From JAFAYN01 sp963733105 (GTDB taxonomy: Bacteria > Gemmatimonadota > Gemmatimonadetes > Longimicrobiales > Longimicrobiaceae), in NCBI GenBank assembly GCA_963733105.1, contig CAVTCB010000003.1, positions 62,001-126,000 of the forward strand: a stretch of 64,000 nucleotides of DNA. Reading direction: 5' to 3'. Made by a program: the position numbers and the translations under genes. Numbering within the stretch: position 1 is the first letter of the stretch; every line of letters begins with the position of its first letter. The notes beneath the pieces are model-generated. The model had not been told where the DNA came from. It worked only from the letters and a program-made list of their open reading frames with translations, and did not search any database. This document shows, in pieces, positions 39,543 to 48,754 of the stretch.

Positions 39543-41114
39543 TCAGTACGCCGGATGCAGCTCGTGGAGCACGCCCGGGAGCCGGGGCTCCGCGGGGGCG
39601 GCCAGCGACGCGAAGGCTTCCGGGAGCGCCTCCGCCACGTCGCGCGGGAGGAGCGACCGCCCCCGCCCGGCGATCTCCGCCGCCCGCCCGCAGAGGTGGA
39701 GCGCGAGCGCCCCCGCCTCGCGCGGCGCGCACCCGGCCGCCAGGAGCGCCCCGGCGACGCCGGCCAGGGTGTCGCCCATCCCCCCCGTGGCGATCCCCGA
39801 GTGCCCGGCCACGCCAGCCAGCGCGGGCTCCCCGGGCGCGGCGACGACGGAGGGCGCCCCTTTCAGGAGCACCGCGCAGCCGAAGCGCTCCGCCGCCTCC
39901 GCCGCGGCGGCGAAGGGATCGGCGGTGATGGCCCCCACCTCCCGTCCCAGGAGGCGGGACGCCTCGCCGGGGTGCGGGGTGAGGAGGAGCGGGCGCCGGA
40001 TCTCCTCCCGCAGCTCCGGGTGCCGGGCGAGCAGGGTCAGGGCGTCCGCGTCCAGGAGGAGGGGGGAATCCCCGCCGCGCGCGACGCGCAGGAGGAAGTC
40101 GAGGTCGGCGTCCCCGGTCCCCATCCCCGGCCCGGCCACCACGGCGGCGGCCCCCGCCAGCGCCTCGTCCACCCCGTCCGAGCCGCGGTCGGTGAAGAGC
40201 GCCTCGGGGACGGCCTGCTGCACGACGACGCGGTTGTCCGCGTGGGTGACGACCCGCGCCATCCCCGCCCCGGCGCGCAGCGCCCCCATCGCCACCATCA
40301 CCGCGGCCCCCGCCATCCCGGGGCGCCCGGCCACGGCGGCGACGGTCCCGAGCGTACCCTTGTGGGCGTCCGGCGGGACCGCGGGGAGGTGGGCGCGCGC
40401 CCAGGCGCCGGTGACCACCCGCGCACCCGCGCCGCCGGGCTCCAGCGGGGGGAAGCCGACCTCCACGGTCACGATCCGCCCCGCGTGCGCGCGCCCCGGG
40501 AAGAGGAGGAGCCCCCGCTTGGGCGCGCCGAAGGCGACGGTGACGTCCGCCCGCACCGCGGCGCCCTCCACGGCCCCGGTGGTCATGTCCACCCCCGAGG
40601 GGCCGTCCAGCGCGACCACGGGGCGGCCGGCGGCGGCGATGGCTTCGATCACGGCGGCCTGCGCCGGCCGCGGGGCGCCGCGCGCCCCGGTCCCCAGGAT
40701 CCCGTCCACCACCACCGCCGCCCCGCGGAAGGCGGCCTCCGCCTCCCCGGCGGGGAGCGCCGGCACCTCCCACCCGTGGAGGAGCGCGGCGTCGGGGAGC
40801 GAGTCCCCCACCCGCACGGCGGCGACGTCGCGGCCCCACGCGGCGAGCGTGCGCAGGACCACCAGCGCGTCCCCCCCGTTGTTCCCCCCGCCCACGGCGG
40901 CCACCACCCGCCCCTCGGGGTGGAGCCGGTGCACCACCTCCGCGGCGGCGCGCCCGGCGGCCTCCATCAGCACGGGCTCGGGGATGCCGCGCCCTTCCAC
41001 GGCGGAGCGGTCCCAGGCGCGCATCTCCTCCGCGGTGAGCAGGGGGACGCCCCCGCCGGCAAAGAAGCGGTCGGAGCCGGGTGAGAGCGAGCGCGGGGCC
41101 GGGTCGGGAGACAT
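39543..41114 (-). CDS. nnr: Bifunctional NAD(P)H-hydrate epimerase/dehydratase
   Basis: Repairs hydrated NAD(P)H. The N-terminal YjeF_N epimerase domain includes VVAAVGGGNNGGDALVVLRTLA and VDGILGTGARG with DGPSGVDMTTG; the C-terminal ADP-dependent dehydratase domain contains HKGTLGTVAAVAGRPGMAGAAVM, VAGPGMGTGD, LTPHPGEASRLLG and HSGIATGGMGDTLAG. The ATG at 41114 gives 523 residues. An ATG at 41141 lies inside a perfect hairpin and is less likely. It follows the zinc-ribbon gene. Confidence 0.93.
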   Translation of the reverse strand: MSPDPAPRSLSPGSDRFFAGGGVPLLTAEEMRAWDRSAVEGRGIPEPVLMEAAGRAAAEVVHRLHPEGRVVAAVGGGNNGGDALVVLRTLAAWGRDVAAVRVGDSLPDAALLHGWEVPALPAGEAEAAFRGAAVVVDGILGTGARGAPRPAQAAVIEAIAAAGRPVVALDGPSGVDMTTGAVEGAAVRADVTVAFGAPKRGLLLFPGRAHAGRIVTVEVGFPPLEPGGAGARVVTGAWARAHLPAVPPDAHKGTLGTVAAVAGRPGMAGAAVMVAMGALRAGAGMARVVTHADNRVVVQQAVPEALFTDRGSDGVDEALAGAAAVVAGPGMGTGDADLDFLLRVARGGDSPLLLDADALTLLARHPELREEIRRPLLLTPHPGEASRLLGREVGAITADPFAAAAEAAERFGCAVLLKGAPSVVAAPGEPALAGVAGHSGIATGGMGDTLAGVAGALLAAGCAPREAGALALHLCGRAAEIAGRGRSLLPRDVAEALPEAFASLAAPAEPRLPGVLHELHPAY

Positions 41115-41140
41115 GGCGGGGGGAGTCGGGGCCGGGAGCA

Positions 41141-41174
41141 TCGACGCCCACGGCCGGAGGGGCCGTGGGCGTCG
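41141..41174 (-). terminator. Long perfect hairpin before nnr
   Basis: CGACGCCCACGGCC pairs with GGCCGTGGGCGTCG around a six-base loop. It lies between the zinc-ribbon protein gene and nnr. No T-run follows on the minus strand, so it may be a processing stem rather than a terminator. Confidence 0.5.
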
Positions 41175-41195
41175 GGGGCCGGGATCGGTCCGGGG

Positions 41196-41393
41196 CTACT
41201 TGTAGCTCTGGCCGATGGTGCGGCCGAAGCTGATCTCACCGTTGTCGATCCGGATGTTGAAGCCGCACTCGGGATTCGCGCATACCCACGCCTTGTAGGT
41301 GATGGGCGCCCCGTCGCGGCCGTAGTCCGAGAGCGGGAGCAGCGTACCCTTGTCGCACTTCTGGCACTGCGGAAACTCTCTCTCGTTCGACAT
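41196..41393 (-). CDS. Small zinc-ribbon protein
   Basis: A 65-residue protein with paired Cys knuckles (CQKC and, after 25 residues, CANPEC) in a likely four-Cys zinc ribbon; the middle LLPLSDYGRDGAPITYKAWVC is typical of such domains. It could be a cold-shock or RNA-binding-type small protein; no role is assigned. The ATG at 41393 is preceded by GGAGGGG. It is separated from nnr by the hairpin. Confidence 0.7.
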   Translation of the reverse strand: MSNEREFPQCQKCDKGTLLPLSDYGRDGAPITYKAWVCANPECGFNIRIDNGEISFGRTIGQSYK

Positions 41394-41531
41394 CGATCAT
41401 CCCCTCCCCTCAACAGGTACGAACGAGGGGGCACCGCTGCCCCCGCGAAGCGGACGCCTGCGCCCGCAAGGCCTGTTCCACTCTCGCGCAGCCCGTCGTG
41501 TCTCGCTAGGAGCGCCCGGAGCCGGGCGGGA

Positions 41532-41924
41532 TCAGACGCGGAGGTCGCGCGGAGCGGCCCAGGGGTACTGCCGCTCGAAGGCGTCGGCGAAGTCGTACAC
41601 GCCGTCGAAGTCGTCCAGGTCGTCGGTGTCCTGCTTGACCAGCACGCCGCACTCCACCAGCGCGAAGACGATCTCCCCCAGGTCGCGGGTGGAGCGGATT
41701 CCCCAGAAGTCGAGGACGGAGCGGGCCATGGGGCCGTAGCGCTCGATGGCCAGGTCGCGGCACCCCTCGGTGAGCTCGCGCCCGGTGATGTGGCGCGCCT
41801 CGCCCAGCCGCTCGATGGTGAAGTGGAGGCCGGAGAGGATGAAGAGGTAGGCCGTCTCGTGGTAGGCCGGGTACCGCTTCCGCAGGTGGTCCATGACCAC
41901 GTCGGCGAGCACCATCCCGCTCAT
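41532..41924 (-). CDS. Minf_1886-type conserved protein
   Basis: A 130-residue protein of the uncharacterised family seen in Planctomycetes, Verrucomicrobia and Gemmatimonadota: YPAYHETAYLFILSGLHFTIERLG, RHITGRELTEGCRDLAIERYG, VLDFWGIRSTRDLGEIVFALVECG and the end DDFDGVYDFADAFERQYPW. The function is unknown. ATG 41924 has a clear ribosome-binding site (GGAGGGCAGGG). Confidence 0.78.
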   Translation of the reverse strand: MSGMVLADVVMDHLRKRYPAYHETAYLFILSGLHFTIERLGEARHITGRELTEGCRDLAIERYGPMARSVLDFWGIRSTRDLGEIVFALVECGVLVKQDTDDLDDFDGVYDFADAFERQYPWAAPRDLRV

Positions 41925-42069
41925 CCCTGCCCTCCGTGCGGAGGGCCGGACGGTCCGGCGGGGTCGGGAAGGAGGTTGGTGGAAGACATGCGGGGCTCTC
42001 ATCGCGGTGGCCGGCGCGGCCGCGTTCGCGGGAACGCGCCGGAGACAAGACGTGCTCTCTGTACCGTGC

Positions 42070-42708
42070 TCAGGGAATCTCGTTCCGATACAGCACCACC
42101 TCGCCGATCCGCTCGGGGGCGAGGGCCCCCGCCGTGTCCTCCCGGAGCAGCTCGCCGGCGGCGGCTTCGGAGGCCAGCGGGACGGCGAACTCCACCTCGC
42201 CGCCCTCCCCCGAGTACCCGTGCTCCACGGCGTCGGCGCCGAGGCGCTCCAGCATCCGCATGACGGGGGCGGTGTGCTCGTACGGGTAGCGCACCCGGAG
42301 GCGCGCGGCCCGCACTCCCGCGCGGCGGGGCGCCGCCTGAAGCGCCAGCCCCGCGGCCTCGCCGTACGCCCGCACCAGCCCGCCGACGCCCAGCCTGGTC
42401 CCCCCGAACCAGCGGGTGACCACGACGACGCAGTCGACGACGCCCGCGCCGTCGATGGCGGCGAGGATCGGCGCCCCGGCGCTCCCGGACGGCTCCCCCG
42501 CGTCATTCGCCCGGTACACGCCGTCGCGGAAGCGCCACGCGGAGCAGTGGTGCGACGCGTCGAACCACCTGCGCTGGAGCGGCTCCAGCCGCCCCCGCGC
42601 CTCCTCCTCGCTCTCCGCGGGCGCGGCGAGCGCGAGGAAGACGGAGCCCTTCACCCGCGTCTCCGCCTCGCCGTCCCCGGCCAGCGTGACGAACGTTGCC
42701 GCGCTCAC
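42070..42708 (-). CDS. YigZ/IMPACT-family protein
   Basis: Residues 1-120 make an IMPACT domain with KGSVFLALAAPAESEEEA, SHHCSAWRF (the HHC motif), NDAGEPSGSAGAPILAAI and VVTRWFGGTRLGVGGLVRAYG. The C-terminal domain (about 125-212) is the YigZ DUF1949 type. In yeast IMPACT regulates eIF2 kinases; bacterial YigZ is uncharacterised. The GTG start at 42708 follows GGAGGTCC. An intrinsic terminator lies just upstream. Confidence 0.87.
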   Translation of the reverse strand: MSAATFVTLAGDGEAETRVKGSVFLALAAPAESEEEARGRLEPLQRRWFDASHHCSAWRFRDGVYRANDAGEPSGSAGAPILAAIDGAGVVDCVVVVTRWFGGTRLGVGGLVRAYGEAAGLALQAAPRRAGVRAARLRVRYPYEHTAPVMRMLERLGADAVEHGYSGEGGEVEFAVPLASEAAAGELLREDTAGALAPERIGEVVLYRNEIP

Positions 42709-42728
42709 GGACCTCCGCGCAAGGGAAA

Positions 42729-42751
42729 CGCCCGCGGGAAGCGCGGGCGTC
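42729..42751 (-). terminator. Terminator upstream of YigZ
   Basis: CGCCCGCG pairs with CGCGGGCG around five bases, followed on the minus strand by TTTCCC. It would stop transcription coming from the inositol-phosphate synthase side before YigZ. Confidence 0.6.
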
Positions 42752-42797
42752 CTCGATGAATAAACAGGGCGGAGGGTTCGCGCCAGTGGGAAGGCCC

Positions 42798-42822
42798 CCC
42801 TCCCCCGCAGGCGGGAGAGGGG
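42798..42822. repeat. C-rich palindrome in the 42709-43224 gap
   Basis: CCCCTCCCCCGC pairs with GCGGGAGAGGGG around AG. It belongs to the class of palindromes that precede family A copies, but here no family A element follows; a family B element does. The 516-base gap contains this, the family C copy, a second palindrome, and the family B copy, and no gene. Confidence 0.65.
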
Positions 42823-42882
42823 AGAACTGCACGATGCGCTGACGGGACAGCACCTCGAAACGGGCACCCTCCGCGCGCCCCC

Positions 42883-42929
42883 ACCCGGCGGCCTTAGAGC
42901 CGCCACCCTCCCCCGTTCCGGGGGAGGGG
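42883..42929. repeat. Repeat family C, copy 1
   Basis: CACCC followed by GGCGGC, CTTAGA, GCCGCC, then ACCCTCCCCC, GTTC, CGGGGGAGGGG: two hairpins in series. A matching element at 53369 has a CTTAG core and the ACCCTC/GAGGG stem but changed bases. Both copies lie 5' of a family B element. Confidence 0.7.
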
Positions 42930-42975
42930 CATCTCCATGCTTCGATCCTCACCTTCCACGATGTCGTGGCCGTGC

Positions 42976-43014
42976 TCCCCTCCCCCCTTGTGGGGGAGGG
43001 GCCGGGGGTGGGGG
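42976..43014. repeat. C-rich palindrome, opposite orientation
   Basis: CCCCTCCCCCC, TTG, TGGGGGAGGGGCC, GGGGGTGGGG: the reverse-complement layout of the palindrome units before A1 and A2. It contains several G-runs that could form a G-quadruplex on the plus strand. Confidence 0.65.
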
Positions 43015-43065
43015 GTACCCAACGCACGACGGCCGGGACCTCACCGAGATCCCGGCCGTTCGCAT

Positions 43066-43216
43066 TTCCCGCAGTACCCGTAAAAAGATGTTCGGAGGGA
43101 GACAGCCGGTAGTTTGGCTGGCTCACTCCGGGGCGGGGAGACTCGCGCGGTTTGCGAGGCTCACCGCCCCCGCGCAGGAGACCGGCCGCTGTTTGGCCGG
43201 GCTCCGGAGCGGCCCC
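43066..43216. repeat. Structured repeat family B, copy 1
   Basis: A 151-base element beginning TTCCCGCAGTACCC and ending GGAGCGGCCCC. It holds three hairpins with the same collar GAG, A, stem, loop, stem, G, CTC: H1 stem CAGCC/GGCTG, loop GGTAGTTT, inside CGGAG/CTCCG; H2 stem CTCGC/GCGAG, loop GCGGTTT, inside GGGGCGG/CCGCCCC; H3 stem CCGGCC/GGCCGG, loop GCTGTTT. Between H1/H2 and their outer stems there is a G-A mismatch. The copy at 53435 has the same length and different, still paired stems. It lies between the inositol-phosphate synthase stop and YigZ. Confidence 0.88.
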
Positions 43217-43224
43217 GAAGAGAG

Positions 43225-44580
43225 CTACACGCCCGCCATCGCGTCCACCTCGTCCAGGTAGTACTCCAGACCCAGGTGCGTGATCTGCTCCTCGCCCATC
43301 ATCCACCGCAGCGTGTTCTTGAGCTTCATCTGCTGGATGAACAGGTCGTGCTCCGGGTACAGCCTCGGGCGCGTGCATCGGCGCTCTTGAGGTAGAACGA
43401 GAGCCACTCCTGGATGCCGCTGCATCCCCGCCCGCCCCGCCAGGTCCAGGAAGAGCGCCAGGTCCAGCACGATCGGCGCGGCCAGGATGGAGTCGCGGCA
43501 GAGGAAGTCCACCTTGATCTGCATGGGGTAGTCCAGCCACCCGCGGATGTCGATGTTGTCCCACCCCTCCTTGGCGTCGCCGCGCGGCGGGTAGTAGTTG
43601 ATCCGCACCTTGTGGTAGATGTTCCCGTACAGCTCGGGGTACACGCTCGGCTGGAGGATGTACTCCAGCACGCCCAGCTTGGACTCCTCCTTGGTCTTGA
43701 ACGACTCCGGGTCGTCCAGCACCTCGCCGTCGCGGTTCCCCAGGATGTTGGTGCGAGTACCACCCGTCCACCCCCAGCATGCGGGCCTTGAAGGCGGGCG
43801 CGAGCATCGTCTTCATGAGCGTCTGGCCCGGTCTTGAAGTCCTTGCCGGCCACGGGCACCTCGTTCTGCGCGGCCAGCTCCAGCATGCGCCGGGAAGTCC
43901 ACCGACAGGTTGGGCGCGCCGTTGGCGTAGGGGACGCCCTCCATGAGGGCGGCGTACGCGTACAGCATGCTCGGCGCGATCTGGTCGTGGTCCTCGTCCA
44001 GCGCCTTCTCGAAGGCCTCCAGCGACTGGTGGATCTCGCCGGGGCGGATGAACATCTCGGTGGAGCCGCACCACACCATCACCAGCCGGTCGCACTCCTT
44101 CTCCTGCTTGAAGCGGCGGATGTCCTCGCGCAGCGCCTCGGCCCACTCCCGCTTGCTCTTGCCGGGCTTGACGTTGGGTCCCCTCCAGCTTCTTGACGTA
44201 GCGCTGGTCGAAGGCGGCCGGCATCGGCTCGATGGACTTCAGGAAGTCGGCGATGGGCTCGATGTGCTCGTACTTGTCCAGCACGCCGGCCTTGAGGGCG
44301 GCGGTGTAGGCGTCGTCCGGGATCGGGTCCCAGGCGCCGAACACCAGGTCCTCCAGGGAAGCGAGCGAGACGAAGTCGCTTGATCTTGGGCGGAGCGGTT
44401 CTCGGAGCGCTTGCCGAGGCGGATGGTCCCCATCTGCGTGACGCTGCCGATGGGCCGGCCGAGGCCGCGGCGGGCCAGCTCCACCCCGGCGATGAAGGTG
44501 GTGGCGACGGCCCCGAGGCCGGGGAGGAGAATCCCGAGCCGCCCCTGGGCGGGGCGGGGAGTCCGGAGATCGTTGCTCAC
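43225..44580 (-). CDS. ino1: Inositol-1-phosphate synthase with nine +1 insertions
   Basis: Converts glucose-6-phosphate to myo-inositol-1-phosphate using NAD. Read with nine single-base corrections it gives 448 residues with family blocks: GRLGILLPGLGAVATTFIAGVELARRG (Rossmann start), QMGTIRLGKRSE, FGAWDPIPDDAY, CGSTEMFIRPGEIHQSLEAFEKALDEDHDQIAPSMLYAYAALMEG, PVAGKDFKTGQTLMKTM, and NIYHKVRINYYPPRGDAKEGWDNIDIRGWLDYPMQIKVDFLCRDSILAAPIVLDLA. As sequenced no frame yields the enzyme. The extra bases are at 43354, 43382, 43419, 43753, 43826, 43887, 44176, 44378 and 44385; all are G or C. It follows the CDP-alcohol phosphatidyltransferase by ten bases, linking the two as an inositol-lipid pathway. 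Confidence 0.88.
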
Positions 44581-44590
44581 GATAGACCTC

Positions 44591-45263
44591 TTACTGTTGC
44601 TTGTTGGGTTCGAAGCGGGCCGGCGGCTCCGGGCTGGCGTTCGCCGGAACGCGCGTGAAACGGTACACCCAGACGATCCGCTGGAAGGCGGTGAAGTTGG
44701 TGAGGACCGCCATGGCGATCAGCACCCAGGTGAGCACGGCGCCCTGCCACAGGGTGCCGAAGAGCAGGGCGGCGAGGCCCAGGAGCACGACGCGCTCGGG
44801 GCGCTGCATCACCCCCACCTTGCAGTCGATCCCCAGCCCCTCGGCGCGGGCGCGGGTGTACGACACCATCAGCGACCCGGCCAGGGCCGCCGCGACGACG
44901 TACACCATCCAGGGCGGCTCCGATGTCGGGGTGGCCGCCGCCGTACAGGGAAAAGATCCCGAGGAACACCACGATCTCGGAGATCCGGTCCAGCGTGGAG
45001 TCGTAGAACGACCCGAACGCGGAGGCGAGCCCGGTCCCCCGGGCTACGTACCCGTCGAAGATGTCGAAGAGCCCTCCGATGAGCACCAGGGCGCCGCCGA
45101 TGCGGAGGTGGCCCAGGAAGAACGCGATGCCGGCCCCCACCGTGACCAGGAAGCCGAGGGTGGTGATGGCGTTGGGGTGGACGCGGCGGCGCACCAGCGC
45201 GTCCATGAGGGGCCTGACCAGGGCGAGGAAGCCGTCCCGGATCCCGGTGGCGATGCCCGGCAT
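44591..45263 (-). CDS. CDP-alcohol phosphatidyltransferase with a +1 insertion (phosphatidylinositol-phosphate synthase candidate)
   Basis: Transfers a phosphatidyl group from CDP-diacylglycerol to an alcohol. The signature D-G-x2-A-R-x8-G-x3-D-x3-D is complete in FDGYVARGTGLASAFGSFYDSTLDR. There are about six hydrophobic helices, including ALVLIGGLFDIFDG and VVFLGIFSLYGGG. After GHPDIGA one extra base at 44915 (GCC G CCC) breaks the frame; the next frame reads WMVYVVAAALAGSLMV and then RARAEGLGIDCKVGVMQRPERVV, the normal continuation. Next to ino1, the alcohol is probably inositol phosphate, as in actinobacterial PIP synthase; this is inferred from context. 223 residues after repair. Confidence 0.83.
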
Positions 45264-45277
45264 CGGAGTCCGTACGC

Positions 45278-45637
45278 CTACGACGGGAGGATGATCCGGC
45301 TCTGCTCGCCGGCCTCGATCCCGTGGGCGATCTCCTCGTTGACGCGCCCCATGACGCGGTCGAAGCCGGACTGCGCCGCGACCAGCCCCTGGTAGCCGGG
45401 GTTGGCCTGGATGGCGTCCACCAGCTTCTCGTACTCGTCCTGCTCCTCCTGCGCGGGCTCGGACCCGCGCCGCATGGCGAGGGCGAAGGCGTCCTGCAGC
45501 TCGCCGAGCCGGTTCATCTTCGCCACCGCGTCGCGGTCGTCGGCGAGCCGGTCGTTGGCGCGCTTGAGCGCCTTGTACTCGTCCGTCTGGGCGAGCAGCC
45601 GGCCCACCTCGCGCGCCCTCTCCCACATGGCGTCCAT
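45278..45637 (-). CDS. YlbF-family protein
   Basis: A 119-residue all-helical protein: MWERAREVGRLLAQTDEYKALKRANDRLADD, NRLGELQDAFALAMRRG and DAIQANPGYQGLVAAQSGFDRVMGRVNEEIAHGI, the typical YlbF/YmcA pattern. In Bacillus these act with YaaT in RNA processing and development. Here it is an operon member between prmC and the phosphatidyltransferase, with short spacings (3 and 14 bases). Confidence 0.85.
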   Translation of the reverse strand: MDAMWERAREVGRLLAQTDEYKALKRANDRLADDRDAVAKMNRLGELQDAFALAMRRGSEPAQEEQDEYEKLVDAIQANPGYQGLVAAQSGFDRVMGRVNEEIAHGIEAGEQSRIILPS

Positions 45638-45640
45638 GTC

Positions 45641-46525
45641 TTACTCCCTGGTCCCGTATTCTGCGGTGACGATGCGGTCCCTCCCCGCGAGGTCGCGGCG
45701 GACGCGCGGCTCCCCGAAGCCCTCCACGGCGCGGACCAGCCCGGAGACGGCCCCGGCCTGCTCCCACCCGATCTCCAGCGCCAGGAGGCCGCCTTCGCGG
45801 AGCACCTCCGGCGCCCCGGCCACCAGGGCGCGGATCACCTCCAGCCCGTCCTCCCCGGCGAAGAGCGCCTGCGGCGGCTCCCAGTCCACGACCTCGGCGT
45901 CCAGGAGGCCGCGCTCCCGCTCTCCCACGTAGGGAGGGTTGGAGACCACCACGTCGAAGCGCTCCCCGCGCACCGGGGCGTAGTCGGCGCCCTCGCGGAA
46001 CTCCACGGGCGAGCCGGGGGCGGCCAGAGCGTGGTTGGCACGGGCCACCTCCAGGGCGTCGCCCGACAGGTCGGTGGCGACCACCCGCGCGAAGGGGCCC
46101 TCGGTCGCCAGGCTGAGGGCGACGGCGCCGGACCCGGTGCCCACGTCCAGCACGTGCAGCCCTTCCCTCCCCCGCGCCCAGGCGAGCACTTCGTCCACCA
46201 GCAGCTCGGTCTCGGGCCGGGGGATGAGGACGCGGCCGTCCACCCGGAGGACCAGGTCGCGGAAGCCCGCTTCGCCGTCAATGTACTGCAAGGGCTCGCG
46301 CTTCGCACGCCTGCGGAGGCGCGCCTTGAAGGCGGCCAGCTCGTCGGGGGTGAGCGGGCGGTCGAACTGGAGGTACAGGTCGAGCCGCTTGAGGGAGAGC
46401 GTGCCGGCCAGGAGGAGCTCCGCGTTGAGGCGCGCGTTGTGGAAGCCGCGCTCCCGGAGGTACTCCTCGGTCCAGCGGATCATCTCCATCACCGACCAGA
46501 CCCTGCGGTCCGCGCTGTCGGCCAC
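45641..46525 (-). CDS. prmC: Peptide chain release factor N5-glutamine methyltransferase
   Basis: Methylates the GGQ glutamine of release factors; its substrate PrfA is encoded immediately upstream. 294 residues with the N-terminal substrate-binding domain (NARLNAELLLAGTLSLKRLDLYLQFDRPLT), LIPRPETELLVDEVL, the SAM motif VLDVGTGSGAVALSLA, and the catalytic NPPYVGE. It begins with GTG one base after the prfA stop. Confidence 0.96.
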   Translation of the reverse strand: MADSADRRVWSVMEMIRWTEEYLRERGFHNARLNAELLLAGTLSLKRLDLYLQFDRPLTPDELAAFKARLRRRAKREPLQYIDGEAGFRDLVLRVDGRVLIPRPETELLVDEVLAWARGREGLHVLDVGTGSGAVALSLATEGPFARVVATDLSGDALEVARANHALAAPGSPVEFREGADYAPVRGERFDVVVSNPPYVGERERGLLDAEVVDWEPPQALFAGEDGLEVIRALVAGAPEVLREGGLLALEIGWEQAGAVSGLVRAVEGFGEPRVRRDLAGRDRIVTAEYGTRE

Positions 46526-46526
46526 T

Positions 46527-47589
<1,063 letters not shown>

Positions 47590-47605
47590 CACTCCATTAG
47601 CGAGA

Positions 47606-47629
47606 GAGCCGGGGCGCGGGCCCCGGCTC
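47606..47629 (-). terminator. Hairpin between rpmE and prfA
   Basis: GAGCCGGGG pairs with CCCCGGCTC around a short G/C loop. It lies in the 48-base gap after rpmE. Downstream TCTC is weak, so it may reduce rather than stop expression of prfA and later genes. Confidence 0.55.
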
Positions 47630-47637
47630 CTGTCGTC

Positions 47638-47850
47638 TTACTTGGCGGCGTCGGTGCCGGCGTAGCGCTGCCGGAACCGCTCGACGCGCCCCGCCGTGTC
47701 CATCAGCTTCTGCTTCCCGGTGTAGTACGGGTGGCAGGCGGAGCACACCTCGACGTGGATGTCGTCGCTGGTGGAACGGGTCTCGAAGGTGTTCCCGCAG
47801 GCGCAGTGCACCGTGACCGTCTTGTATTCCGGATGAATCCCCGCCTTCAT
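47638..47850 (-). CDS. rpmE: Ribosomal protein L31, zinc type
   Basis: Large-subunit protein that bridges 50S and 30S. 70 residues, starting MKAGIHPEYKTVTVHCACGNTFETRST, with the second Cys pair in CSACHPYYTGKQKLMDTAGRVERFRQRY. The four Cys mark the zinc-binding C+ form. It starts the operon rpmE, prfA, prmC, ylbF, phosphatidyltransferase, ino1 from the promoter at 47924. Confidence 0.96.
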   Translation of the reverse strand: MKAGIHPEYKTVTVHCACGNTFETRSTSDDIHVEVCSACHPYYTGKQKLMDTAGRVERFRQRYAGTDAAK

Positions 47851-47923
47851 GGTGCCCCGCTCCGTTTTCTGTGTCGTCGCAGCCACACCGGAACCGTGCC
47901 GGCGTGATCGGTTCAATCCCGCA

Positions 47924-47952
47924 AATATAGCCCCGGAGCGACTCTCGGGCAA
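47924..47952 (-). promoter_or_regulatory. Promoter of the rpmE operon
   Basis: On the minus strand TTGCCC and TATATT, spaced exactly 17 bases, lie about 75 bases upstream of the rpmE ATG. It is one of the clearest promoters in the window. Confidence 0.8.
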
Positions 47953-47960
47953 CCCGCGCC

Positions 47961-48386
47961 CTACTGCCAGTTCATCAGCATGCGCCGGATGTCGTCGCGG
48001 TGGGTGCTCTCGTCCACCACCAGGTTCTCCAGCTGCACCTTGATGGAGATCTCGCCCAGCTTCTCCGCCTGCGAGATGCGCTGGGTGTAGCGCTCGATGG
48101 TGTCCATCTCGGCCTGGAGGGCGTTCTCCAGCATCTCCCGGTTGTCCTTGGCCATCGGCACCGGGGCGGGGGTGACGGTGGGGGTGCCGCCCAGGGAGAC
48201 GATCTTGTCGGCGAGGAAGGCGGCGTGCCCCAGCTCGTCCGGGATCTCCCCCTCGAAGAAGGCCTTCAGCTCCTGCCGGTACGGCCCGGTGACCAGGCTG
48301 GCGTAGGTGCGGTACATGATCACCGCCTGGTACTCGGCGGCGAGGTCCTCGTTCATCCCGTCGATCAGATCCTTGACGTCGGACAT
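47961..48386 (-). CDS. Ferritin-like di-iron protein
   Basis: A 141-residue four-helix bundle with the carboxylate ligands E (MNEDLAAEYQAVIMYRTY), E and H (EGEIPDELGHAAFLADKI), E (QAEMDTIERYTQRI) and E-x-x-H (VVDESTHRDDIRRML). The repeated E-x2-H pattern is that of bacterioferritin/rubrerythrin-like proteins; whether it stores iron or handles peroxide is open. ATG 48386 sits a short distance after the palindromes before repeat A3. Confidence 0.87.
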   Translation of the reverse strand: MSDVKDLIDGMNEDLAAEYQAVIMYRTYASLVTGPYRQELKAFFEGEIPDELGHAAFLADKIVSLGGTPTVTPAPVPMAKDNREMLENALQAEMDTIERYTQRISQAEKLGEISIKVQLENLVVDESTHRDDIRRMLMNWQ

Positions 48387-48465
48387 GGTGGCTCCCGGTG
48401 AGGTATTCTGGGTCCTTCCTGACGCGGACGCAGCGGCGCAAGGAGAATACCACGGCGCGCCCCCC

Positions 48466-48578
48466 CCCCCCGGCCCCCTCTCCCGCAAGCGGGAGAGGGG
48501 GTGACGCGAGAGGCGACTTCCGAGCGCCCGTCGGACCCCCCTCCCCCGACCCCTCCCCCGCAAGGGGGGAGGGGTGCA
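48466..48578. repeat. Two C-rich palindromes preceding repeat A3
   Basis: One palindrome (48474-48501) pairs CCCCTCTCCCGC with GCGGGAGAGGGG; the other (48550-48574) pairs CCCTCCCCC with GGGGGGAGGG around GCAA. The 368-base gap 48387-48754 contains these and repeat A3 only. Confidence 0.75.
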
Positions 48579-48579
48579 C

Positions 48580-48746
48580 GACAACTGCACAACCACGGAT
48601 AGGGCAAGCAGTTGCGTGAGGGATGCGAGCCCGAAGGGGCGAGACCCGCGCGCAGTTTGCGCGGGGCTCGACTCCGTTAGCCAGCGTTGTTTGCTGGCTT
48701 ACGGAGCCGCAGCCCGACCCCCGCGCCAGCGGGGGGCACGCCCAAA
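48580..48746. repeat. Structured repeat family A, copy 3
   Basis: Same order as copies 1 and 2. The outer pair extends to CAACTGC/GCAGTTG. H1: GAG, A, stem CCCGCGC, loop GCAGTTT, stem GCGCGGG, G, CTC. H2: CTCCGT, T, stem AGCCAGC, loop GTTGTTT, stem GCTGGCT, T, ACGGAG. H3: CCCCCGC, GCCA, GCGGGGG. The block between the outer pair and H1 is identical to the other copies, so the stem changes are selective. Confidence 0.85.
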
Positions 48747-48754
48747 TCCAAGCC

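Noticed and set aside
41139..41141. ATG as start of nnr
   Set aside because: It lies inside a perfect 14-pair hairpin and adds a Pro/Ala-rich leader not needed for the YjeF domain; ATG 41114 is preferred.
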